This document shows positions 7,216 through 13,402 of a stretch of DNA of 13,402 nt, in pieces (position 1 is the stretch's first letter; every line of letters begins with the position of its first letter). The notes under the pieces are model-generated. The model was given only the letters and a program-made list of their open reading frames with translations, ran no database searches and had not been told where the DNA came from. Location: the NCBI GenBank assembly GCA_947462425.1, contig CANHPI010000028.1, forward strand, positions 1 to 13,402, read 5' to 3'. The position numbers were made by a program, and so were the translations under genes. This stretch comes from Bacteroidota bacterium. Its GTDB lineage: Bacteria; Bacteroidota; Bacteroidia; B-17B0; B-17BO.

Positions 7216-10071
7216 ATGGAAGACGAACAAATTGAAGTTATTGGAGCTCGTGCCCACAACTTAAAAGATATTTCTATTAATATTCCTCGCAATAAATTAG
7301 TAGTGCTTACTGGGTTAAGTGGTAGTGGTAAATCATCATTAGCTTTTGATACGATTTATGCAGAAGGACAACGACGTTACATTGAAAGCTTTTCGAGTTA
7401 TGCTCGACAATTTTTAGGAAACATGGAACGCCCTGATGTTGACAAAATTTCAGGATTAAGTCCTGTTATTTCAATCGAACAAAAAACCGTTAATAAAAAT
7501 CCAAGGTCAACAGTAGGTACCATTACTGAAATTTACGATTTTTTACGTTTATTATTTGCCCGATCAGGAGAAGCTTATTCATATGTAACTGGCGAGAAAA
7601 TGGTACGTTATAGTGACGATCAAATCATTGACTTAATTTTAGAAAAGTACAAAGAAAAAAAAATAAATTTATTAGCTCCTGTGGTTAAAGGACGCAAAGG
7701 CCATTACAGAGAATTGTTTGAAGATGTCAGAAAAAAGGGTTTTAATAAAGTCCGCATTGATGGTGCCATAGTTGATATTACGCCTAAAATGCAAGTTGAT
7801 CGTTATAAAATTCACGATATTGAAATTGTGATTGATCGTTTAGAAATTGCCAAGGATATTAAACCTCGTTTATACCAGTCTCTGCAAACAGCTATGAAAC
7901 AAGGTAAGGGAACCATTATGGTTTTGGAACATTTAGAAGAACATATGAAACCAAAGAAGAAAACAACATCTTCTTTTGGATTCGGTAAAGTTCAATTTTT
8001 CAGTCGTTCTTTAATGTGTCCCACTTCCGGAATTTCATACGATGAACCTGCACCAAATTTATTTTCATTTAATTCGCCTTATGGTGCATGTCCACATTGC
8101 AACGGACTTGGAGTTGTATCAGAAGTCGATATTAGTAAAATTGTTCCTAATCAAAAAATATCAATTCGTAAAGGTGCCATAGCGCCATTGGGTCCCTCAA
8201 AAGGTATTTGGGTATTTAAGCAAATTGAAGCTATTGGTGAAAAATATAAATTTACCTTAGACACTCCTTTTGAAGATATTCCTGAGGAAGCAGTAAATAT
8301 TCTATTAAACGGAACTGAAGAATTATTTACCATAAAATCAGATACAAATTCTAACGGTTATAGCACTGCATTTGATGGAATAGCAACTCACATATCTCGA
8401 CAAGCAGAAGAAAATCCCTCACCTGCAATGAGTAAATGGGTTGAAGGGTTTACCAATAAAGTTAACTGTGAAGTTTGTGAAGGTACTCGCTTAAAAAAAG
8501 AAGCGCTTTATTTTAAAATTGATGGTAAAAACATTTCTGAATTATCTGAAATGGATATTAATATTTTAGGAGATTGGTTTAAAGACATTGAAAAGCGATT
8601 AAACAAATCGCAAAATGTAATTGCAAAAGAAGTATTAAAAGAAATCAGAACCCGTATTGGTTTTTTATTGGAAGTTGGTTTAGATTATGTAACATTAAAT
8701 CGTTCATCAAAAACATTAAGCGGCGGCGAAGCTCAACGAATAAGATTAGCAACTCAAATAGGTTCGCAATTAGTAGGGGTGTTATATATTTTAGATGAAC
8801 CAAGTATTGGATTGCATCAACGCGATAATATGCGATTGATAGATGCTTTAAAAAATCTAAGAGATGTTGGAAATAGTGTTTTGGTAGTTGAGCATGATAA
8901 AGACATGATTACTGAAAGTGATTATGTTATTGATATAGGTCCTGGCGCTGGGGTGCATGGTGGACGAGTGGTTGCCGCTGCTCCACCTAAACAAATGTTG
9001 AAATTTAATACAGTAACAGCTGATTATATTACTGGTAAAAGAAATATTGAAATACCAAAAGTTCGGAGAAAAGGAAATGGAAAAAAATTAGTATTAAAAG
9101 GTTGTACCGGACACAATTTGAAAAATGTAAATATCGAAATTCCTTTAGGTAAATTTATTTGCATCACAGGAGTAAGTGGTAGCGGTAAATCAAGTTTAAT
9201 TAATGAAACCTTATATCCCATTTTAAGTAACTACTTTTATAATTCAGAAAAGCGTCCCCTACCCTATAAATCTTTTACAGGAATAGAAAACATTGATAAA
9301 GTAATTGATATTGATCAATCACCCATTGGTAGAACTCCAAGAAGTAATCCTGCTACCTATACAAGCGTTTTTTCAGATATAAGGAATTTATTTGCTGAGT
9401 TACCCGAATCAAAAATTAGAGGTTACAAACCTGGACGTTTTTCGTTTAATGTAAAAGGTGGTCGTTGTGAAACATGCGGCGGTGCAGGTGTGAAAACAAT
9501 TGAAATGAATTTTTTACCAGATGTTTACGTTAACTGTGACGAATGCAATGGTAAACGTTATAACAGAGAAACAATTGAAGTTCGTTACAAAGGAAAATCA
9601 ATTAGTGATGTGCTAAACATGACCATTGACCAAGCTTGTGATTTTTTTGAAAACCTTCCAACTATTTACCGACAAATAAAAACATTACAAGATGTTGGTT
9701 TAGGTTATATTACCTTAGGACAACAAGCAACAACCTTGAGCGGTGGCGAAGCACAGCGTGTAAAATTATCTACTGAATTAAGTAAAAGAGATACGGGCAA
9801 TACATTATACATTTTAGATGAACCCACAACCGGATTACATTTTGAAGATATTAGAATATTATTAGGTGTATTAAACAGATTAGTAGAAACTGGAAATACG
9901 GTTTTAGTAATTGAACATAATATGGATATTATAAAAGTGTCCGATTATATTATTGATGTTGGTATGGAAGGCGGAAAAGGTGGTGGTGAGATTATATTTA
10001 CAGGAACGCCTGAAGAATTAGTAAAATCAAAAAAAGGATATACTTCACCCTTTTTGAAAAAAGAATTATGA
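7216..10071 (+). CDS. uvrA: UvrABC excinuclease subunit A
   Basis: 951 aa, full length (E. coli UvrA is 940). This is the damage-recognition ATPase of nucleotide excision repair, which loads UvrB on DNA in the cytoplasm. There are two ABC modules. Module 1 has Walker A GLSGSGKS (33-40), signature LSGGEAQR (501-508) and Walker B ILDEP (D527-E528). Module 2 has Walker A GVSGSGKS (652-659), signature LSGGEAQR (841-848) and ILDEPTTGLH. The C-terminal zinc module is complete: C751-x2-C754-x19-C774-x2-C777. The first zinc module reads C268-P-T-S271 and then C292-x2-C295, so one of the four usual cysteines is Ser. I recall this from other Bacteroidota UvrAs, so it need not mean loss of function. The ATG at 7216 gives the standard N-terminus (IEVIGARAHNLK). 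The gene stands alone between two gaps. Confidence 0.98.
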   Translation: MEDEQIEVIGARAHNLKDISINIPRNKLVVLTGLSGSGKSSLAFDTIYAEGQRRYIESFSSYARQFLGNMERPDVDKISGLSPVISIEQKTVNKNPRSTVGTITEIYDFLRLLFARSGEAYSYVTGEKMVRYSDDQIIDLILEKYKEKKINLLAPVVKGRKGHYRELFEDVRKKGFNKVRIDGAIVDITPKMQVDRYKIHDIEIVIDRLEIAKDIKPRLYQSLQTAMKQGKGTIMVLEHLEEHMKPKKKTTSSFGFGKVQFFSRSLMCPTSGISYDEPAPNLFSFNSPYGACPHCNGLGVVSEVDISKIVPNQKISIRKGAIAPLGPSKGIWVFKQIEAIGEKYKFTLDTPFEDIPEEAVNILLNGTEELFTIKSDTNSNGYSTAFDGIATHISRQAEENPSPAMSKWVEGFTNKVNCEVCEGTRLKKEALYFKIDGKNISELSEMDINILGDWFKDIEKRLNKSQNVIAKEVLKEIRTRIGFLLEVGLDYVTLNRSSKTLSGGEAQRIRLATQIGSQLVGVLYILDEPSIGLHQRDNMRLIDALKNLRDVGNSVLVVEHDKDMITESDYVIDIGPGAGVHGGRVVAAAPPKQMLKFNTVTADYITGKRNIEIPKVRRKGNGKKLVLKGCTGHNLKNVNIEIPLGKFICITGVSGSGKSSLINETLYPILSNYFYNSEKRPLPYKSFTGIENIDKVIDIDQSPIGRTPRSNPATYTSVFSDIRNLFAELPESKIRGYKPGRFSFNVKGGRCETCGGAGVKTIEMNFLPDVYVNCDECNGKRYNRETIEVRYKGKSISDVLNMTIDQACDFFENLPTIYRQIKTLQDVGLGYITLGQQATTLSGGEAQRVKLSTELSKRDTGNTLYILDEPTTGLHFEDIRILLGVLNRLVETGNTVLVIEHNMDIIKVSDYIIDVGMEGGKGGGEIIFTGTPEELVKSKKGYTSPFLKKEL

Positions 10072-10087
10072 ACTTTAAAAAAGTTTT
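10071..10087 (+). terminator. Possible weak terminator after uvrA
   Basis: AACTTT (10071-10076) and AAAGTT (10080-10085) can pair as a 6-bp stem with a 3-nt loop, starting at the last base of the uvrA stop and running into TTTT (10084-10087). The stem has a single G-C pair, so it would be weak. Position directly after the stop is the main support. Confidence 0.3.
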
Positions 10088-10317
10088 ATAATTAAACTAA
10101 AAAAAGCGTACTGTAAAATCAACTCTAATCATAATAAATCAATACTATCCTCCAACTATCCTAAATAAAAAAACTTAATACAATTCCTATATAATAAATA
10201 AAAGTTTAAGAGATAGCAGGTAAAATTCATTAAATTTTAAATAAACTATTAGTCCTATTCTATCAAATACAAAATGGATATGTGGCTATAAAAAATAAAA
10301 AATCAACTTATTATTTC
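10088..10317. other. Long AT-rich intergenic region between uvrA and tyrS
   Basis: No reading frame of useful length, no tRNA-like cloverleaf and no riboswitch that I recognise. Visible details are the direct repeat ACTATCCT (10144-10151 and 10155-10162, 11 bp apart) and a short AT-only inverted repeat, TAAAATT/AATTTTA (10221-10239). At about 270 nt in total it is the longest gap in the window. No T-box leader of the kind known before Firmicutes aminoacyl-tRNA synthetase genes is apparent. Confidence 0.5.
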
Positions 10318-10325
10318 TATTTTTG
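10318..10325 (+). promoter_or_regulatory. -7 promoter box for tyrS
   Basis: TATTTTTG is a full match to the Bacteroidota TAnnTTTG box. It lies 16 nt before the tyrS ATG, so the leader would be about 10 nt. I see no TTG at the -33 position, so the promoter rests on this box and its position. Confidence 0.45.
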
Positions 10326-10341
10326 AAACTCAATTAAGATA

Positions 10342-11628
10342 ATGAAAACAAATTTTATAGAAGAATTAAAATGGCGTGGCATCTTACATGATGTGATGCC
10401 TGGAACTGAAGAGTTATTAAATAATGAAGTCGTTACTGGGTACATAGGTTTTGATCCAACGGCTGATAGTTTACATGTGGGAAGTTTAGCGCAAATTATG
10501 ACACTATTACGTTTTCAGTTGGCTGGACATAAACCACTAGCTTTGGTTGGTGGTGCTACTGGTATGGTTGGTGATCCAAGCGGAAAATCAGCAGAACGCA
10601 ACTTGTTAGACGCAGATACTTTAGATAAAAACGTTGAAGGAATAAAAAAACAATTAAGTCAGTTTTTAGATTTTAATTGTGGAGATAATAGTGCAGAATT
10701 AGTTAATAATTATGATTGGTTTAAAAATTACTCGTTCCTAGATTTTATTCGTGATGCCGGAAAACACATTACCGTAAATTATATGATGGCTAAAGATTCT
10801 GTAAAAAACAGAATTAATGGCGATACAGGAATGTCTTTTACAGAATTTAGTTACCAGTTAATTCAAGGTTACGATTTTTACTATTTATGGAAAGAACGTA
10901 ATTGTAAAATTCAAATGGGTGGCTCTGATCAATGGGGAAATATTACTACAGGAACGGAATTTATTCGCCGCAAAGCAAGTGGAGAAGCATTTGCATTAAC
11001 TACTCAATTAATTAAAAAAGCAGACGGAACTAAATTTGGAAAATCAGAAGGTGGAAATATTTGGTTAGATAGAGAGAAAACCTCGCCATATAAATTTTAT
11101 CAGTTTTGGTTAAACGTGAGTGATGATGATGCTAAATCATATGTGCGTATTTTTACATTACTTTCTAAATCAGACATAGAAGATTTAGAAGTTAAACATT
11201 CAGCAGCACCTCACGAACGCCATTTACAAAAAACATTAGCAAAAGAAATTACGATTAGGGTACATAGTGAATCAGATTATTTACAAGCCATTGAAACAGC
11301 TGAATTTTTATTTAAATCAAAAACCGAAGATGTAGTTAACTTAAATGCAGATTCTTTTGAAAAAATGTTGGGCGGTATTGATACCTTTGAAGTAAGCAAA
11401 GCAGATGTTGCTAATGGAATTAATGTGGTTGATTTTTTAGTAGATAAAGCGCCTGTATTTCCTAGCAAAACTGAAGCTCGTAAAATGGTTTCTGGTAATG
11501 CTCTAAGTATCAATAAAACTAAATTAACAGATGTAAATGCTGTTTTAAATTTGGATTCATTTAACAGTGAAAAATATTTATTAGTAAGTAAAGGCAAAAA
11601 AGAAAATTATTTAATTAAGTTAGTTTAA
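10342..11628 (+). CDS. tyrS: Tyrosyl-tRNA synthetase
   Basis: 428 aa, normal length for bacterial TyrRS. Class I enzyme that activates tyrosine with ATP and charges tRNA-Tyr in the cytoplasm. The Rossmann catalytic domain has [12 protein letters not shown], with the HIGH-type motif H45-V-G-S48. The tyrosine pocket shows Y171, Q175 and D178 in [10 protein letters not shown], and Q197 in GGSDQWGN; all sit at a constant +2 offset from the B. stearothermophilus residues Y169, Q173, D176 and Q195. The KMSKS-type loop is KFGKS (231-235), the usual variant of this TyrRS class. An S4 RNA-binding domain follows at about 362-428 ([20 protein letters not shown]). The ATG at 10342 lacks a Shine-Dalgarno sequence. 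No fusion or truncation is seen. Confidence 0.97.
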   Translation: MKTNFIEELKWRGILHDVMPGTEELLNNEVVTGYIGFDPTADSLHVGSLAQIMTLLRFQLAGHKPLALVGGATGMVGDPSGKSAERNLLDADTLDKNVEGIKKQLSQFLDFNCGDNSAELVNNYDWFKNYSFLDFIRDAGKHITVNYMMAKDSVKNRINGDTGMSFTEFSYQLIQGYDFYYLWKERNCKIQMGGSDQWGNITTGTEFIRRKASGEAFALTTQLIKKADGTKFGKSEGGNIWLDREKTSPYKFYQFWLNVSDDDAKSYVRIFTLLSKSDIEDLEVKHSAAPHERHLQKTLAKEITIRVHSESDYLQAIETAEFLFKSKTEDVVNLNADSFEKMLGGIDTFEVSKADVANGINVVDFLVDKAPVFPSKTEARKMVSGNALSINKTKLTDVNAVLNLDSFNSEKYLLVSKGKKENYLIKLV

Positions 11629-11630
11629 AA

Positions 11631-11670
11631 TACGCTGCGCTCTTTGCGCAAAATCTCCGCCTCTTTGCGG
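11631..11670. repeat. GC-rich double-hairpin repeat with two CTCTTTGCG units
   Basis: CTCTTTGCG occurs at 11640-11648 and 11661-11669, exactly 21 bp apart. Each copy lies in its own small hairpin: TGCGC(TCTTT)GCGCA at 11636-11650 and CCGC(CTCTTT)GCGG at 11657-11670. The block is much richer in G+C than its surroundings and begins 2 nt after the tyrS stop. From memory, intergenic repeats built from CTTTGCG/CGCAAAG units are scattered through many Bacteroidota genomes, and this looks like a short member. It could also act as a terminator or 3' stabiliser for tyrS mRNA, though no T-run follows it. Confidence 0.6.
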
Positions 11671-11671
11671 T

Positions 11672-11679
11672 TAAATTTA
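11672..11679 (+). promoter_or_regulatory. Weak candidate -7 box for the small hypothetical gene
   Basis: TAAATTTA fits TAnnTTTG except for the last base and lies 8 nt before the ATG at 11688. A TTTG at 11643-11646, inside the first hairpin unit, would be a -33 element but with a 25-nt spacer, slightly too long. The gene may instead be co-transcribed with tyrS. Confidence 0.2.
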
Positions 11680-11687
11680 GTAGCACA

Positions 11688-12086
11688 ATGATAAAAGACA
11701 TCGTTTTTCCGGAGGTATATGATATAGCCATTGCAATAGTACAAGAGTTTGAAGGTCTTGATGAGTACAATGCTTATGTTTTTAATTTTCAGGAAGAAAG
11801 TATAAAAAATGTATTAATTACTTCAACTGGTTATGGTATCATTAATGAAGTTAAGAAAAAAACAAGTACGCTGCGTCATTATTTCGAAGAGATTCAAACT
11901 TTAGATTATAAACTAATTGAACCAGTTTCTAAAGAAGTATTTGGTTTGAGTAACGAATATTGGATTAGTTTTACCGCAAATGGACAATTATTTGATAAGC
12001 AATTTGTTTTTTTACCCGAATCCATTATCGAAGCTAACTTTCAAATGATTCCTTTTATTGATAAAAAAGGGGTGATTATTAAATAA
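11688..12086 (+). CDS. Small conserved-looking protein of unknown function
   Basis: 132 aa, no signal peptide and no membrane segment, so probably cytoplasmic. I recognise no catalytic motif. The sequence alternates short strands and helices: an acidic N-terminal region (IVQEFEGLDEYNAYVFNF), a Thr/Ser-rich KKKTSTLRHYFEEI segment, and a C-terminal LPESIIEANFQMIPFIDKKGVIIK. I recall similar proteins of about 130 aa in Flavobacteriales, some labelled phenylalanyl-tRNA synthetase subunit alpha although they are far too short and lack class II motifs; that label should not be copied here. Codon use looks like that of the neighbours. The ATG at 11688 follows the double-hairpin repeat, 59 nt after tyrS. 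It reads as a real gene because of its full length, ordinary composition and placement. Confidence 0.75.
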   Translation: MIKDIVFPEVYDIAIAIVQEFEGLDEYNAYVFNFQEESIKNVLITSTGYGIINEVKKKTSTLRHYFEEIQTLDYKLIEPVSKEVFGLSNEYWISFTANGQLFDKQFVFLPESIIEANFQMIPFIDKKGVIIK

Positions 12087-12158
12087 TCGATTCTTAAAGG
12101 ATAAAAAACGCTACATTTTATTTAAAAATTAGATAAAAATCCTATATTTTAGTATGTT

Positions 12159-12193
12159 TTTGATAGAGAATAAACTAAATTTTTATACATTTA
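12159..12193 (+). promoter_or_regulatory. Tentative promoter for the E1 dehydrogenase gene
   Basis: TTTG (12159-12162) and TACATTTA (12186-12193, one mismatch to TAnnTTTG) are separated by 23 nt, at the upper limit of the usual spacer. The leader would be about 48 nt. An alternative box, TATATTTT (12143-12150), has no -33 partner. An inverted repeat, AACTAAAT/ATTTAGTT (12173-12196), covers the -7 region; in such AT-rich DNA it may be chance. Confidence 0.25.
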
Positions 12194-12247
12194 GTTCTTT
12201 AAGTATTACTATTTTAATTAGCCAAATCATTATTATAACCCACTTCT

Positions 12248-13402
12248 GTGAAAGAAAAAATTCCTATTGACACTCTAAAAAAAGCTTTCAAATTAATGTG
12301 CACTGCTAAAAGCATGGCAGAGTTATATGAAGCTAATAAAGAAATAACAGCAAAGTATGTTCATGCTACATCTCGCGGGCATGAAGCTATTCAATTAGCA
12401 TTAGGTTTGCAATTATTGCCACAAGATTTTGTTAGTCCATATTACCGTGATGATAGTATCATGCTAGGTATTGGCATTACACCATTTGAATTAATGTTGC
12501 AATTATTAGCAAAACGTAACGACCCATTTTCTGGAGGAAGAACTTATTATTGTCATCCAAGTTTAAGACGCGATGATATGCCAAAAATTCCTCACCAAAG
12601 TAGTGCTACTGGAATGCAGGCAATTCCAACAACGGGAATTGCTATGGGTTTGCAATATTTAGAATTAAATAAATTACAAAAAGATTTTAAGGGAAAAAAT
12701 CCGGTGGCTGTTTGTTCGTTAGGTGATGCAAGTTGTACGGAAGGTGAAGTAGCGGAAGCATTTCAAATGGCCACTCTTAAAAAGTTACCAATTTTATATT
12801 TAGTACAAGATAACGAATGGGATATTTCGGCACATGCACGCGAAATACGTTCACAAGATATAACAGAATATGCTAAAGGATTTAAAGGTTTAGAAACTCG
12901 CACTATTGATGGAACTGATTTTATTACATCATATAATACAATTAATGAATGCTTTGAAATTATTCGTAAAGAGCGCCGACCTATGTTGATTCATGCAAAG
13001 GTTCCTTTGTTAAATCATCATACATCTGGCGTTCGTAAAGAATGGTATAGAGATGATTTAGAAGAATCTGCAAAAAGAGATCCCTTACCTCGTTTACGAA
13101 ATCAATTAATTATTGCTGGAGTAGATGCTATAGAGATTAAAAAAATTGAGGAAGATGCTGTAGCTTTTGTAGAGTCTGAATATCAAAAAGCATTATTAGA
13201 AGAAGATCCACGTCCCGAAGATTTATTATTACATGATTTTGCACCAACTCCAATTACTGAAGAAAAAGGTAATAGAGAACCAAGCGGCAAGGAGAAAACC
13301 GTTATGGTAGATAGTGCTTTATTTGCTATCCGTGAAATTATGGAAAAACATCCTAATGCTTTACTATATGGACAAGATGTTGGAAAACGTTTAGGTGGTG
13401 TA
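12248..13402 (+). CDS. Fused thiamine-diphosphate E1 dehydrogenase, alpha plus start of beta (2-oxoisovalerate/pyruvate type), 3' truncated
   Basis: 385 codons, open to the window end. This is the E1 component of a 2-oxo-acid dehydrogenase complex: decarboxylation of a 2-oxo acid on thiamine diphosphate and transfer of the acyl group to E2 lipoyl groups. Alpha part, about 1-335: YVHATSRGHEAIQLALG, SPYYRDDS, FSGGRTYY and the cofactor motif G159-D-A161-x26-D188-N189, a variant of the classic GDG-x26-NN. A TSGVRKEWYR loop matches the E1-alpha active-site loop region. The beta part starts at about 350 (KTVMVDSALFAIREIMEKHP, then YGQDVGKRLGGV), so both subunits are one polypeptide, as in many Bacteroidota. 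The start is GTG at 12248: an in-frame TAA lies at 12236-12238, and the first ATG (12296) would remove the first helix. Branched-chain versus pyruvate specificity is not decidable here. Confidence 0.92.
   Translation, partial: MKEKIPIDTLKKAFKLMCTAKSMAELYEANKEITAKYVHATSRGHEAIQLALGLQLLPQDFVSPYYRDDSIMLGIGITPFELMLQLLAKRNDPFSGGRTYYCHPSLRRDDMPKIPHQSSATGMQAIPTTGIAMGLQYLELNKLQKDFKGKNPVAVCSLGDASCTEGEVAEAFQMATLKKLPILYLVQDNEWDISAHAREIRSQDITEYAKGFKGLETRTIDGTDFITSYNTINECFEIIRKERRPMLIHAKVPLLNHHTSGVRKEWYRDDLEESAKRDPLPRLRNQLIIAGVDAIEIKKIEEDAVAFVESEYQKALLEEDPRPEDLLLHDFAPTPITEEKGNREPSGKEKTVMVDSALFAIREIMEKHPNALLYGQDVGKRLGGV

Noticed and set aside
10068..10091. Seven-codon frame (MNFKKVL) overlapping the uvrA stop as ATGA
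   Set aside because: Too short to support, and the same bases form the possible terminator hairpin; likely chance.
10221..10239. 7-bp perfect inverted repeat TAAAATT/AATTTTA
   Set aside because: AT-only stem in AT-rich DNA; such matches are expected by chance and no T-run or gene end is nearby.
10088..10341. T-box or other riboswitch upstream of tyrS
   Set aside because: No T-box consensus or stable GC-containing stems are visible, and the presumed transcription start lies only about 10 nt before the ATG.
10966..10976. CCGCAAAG in tyrS as another copy of the CTTTGCG repeat
   Set aside because: It is a single 8-mer within coding sequence (Arg-Arg-Lys-Ala) with no hairpin or second unit.
11277..11597. 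106-codon open frame on the minus strand
   Set aside because: It is antisense to the S4-domain end of tyrS, with low-complexity hydrophobic and Thr/Leu-rich composition; a shadow of the real gene.
12173..12196. 8-bp inverted repeat AACTAAAT/ATTTAGTT as terminator of the small hypothetical gene
   Set aside because: It lies nearly 90 nt after the stop, has one G-C pair and no T-run, so it is no better than chance as a terminator.
1..13402. A novel defence, mobile or CRISPR-like system
   Set aside because: Every long gene belongs to a known polysaccharide, repair, translation or metabolic family. There are no integrase, transposase, nuclease-toxin or spaced-repeat signals.

Overview
The window is AT-rich (roughly 30% G+C by eye) and looks like chromosomal DNA of a member of the Bacteroidota, probably Flavobacteriales or a near relative. 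Four things point there: -7 promoter boxes of the TAnnTTTG type, almost no Shine-Dalgarno sequences, a BY-kinase with a Gly-Tyr tail, and a fused E1 alpha/beta dehydrogenase. All genes are on the + strand.

Region 1 (1-7176) is the end of an extracellular or capsular polysaccharide locus. It holds the tail of an unidentified gene, a GT4 glycosyltransferase, an outer-membrane polysaccharide export lipoprotein (Wza type), a Wzz/BY-kinase copolymerase (Wzc type), dTDP-4-dehydrorhamnose 3,5-epimerase (rfbC), a WecA-type polyprenyl-phosphate sugar-1-phosphate transferase, and a membrane-anchored lytic transglycosylase. From the export gene onward the genes overlap by 4 or 10 nt or are 1 nt apart, so they are probably one transcription unit, read from a clear Bacteroidota promoter at 1245-1274. 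Together they cover sugar-nucleotide supply, lipid-linked initiation, sugar addition, chain-length control and export, and opening of the peptidoglycan. Flippase, polymerase and the other rml genes are not in the window.

Region 2 (7177-12247) is housekeeping: uvrA (excision repair), tyrS (tyrosyl-tRNA synthetase) and a small conserved-looking protein of unknown function. They are separated by gaps with short inverted repeats, minimal promoters, and one GC-rich double-hairpin element after tyrS that resembles dispersed CTTTGCG repeats of Bacteroidota genomes.

Region 3 (12248-13402) is the first 385 codons of a fused thiamine-diphosphate E1 dehydrogenase (2-oxoisovalerate/pyruvate type), cut by the window end.

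I see no tRNA, rRNA, CRISPR array, insertion sequence, phage gene or defence system, and no convincing undescribed system. The points most worth a second look are the double-hairpin repeat, the lytic transglycosylase translationally coupled to the polysaccharide operon, and the palindrome over the uvrA start region.
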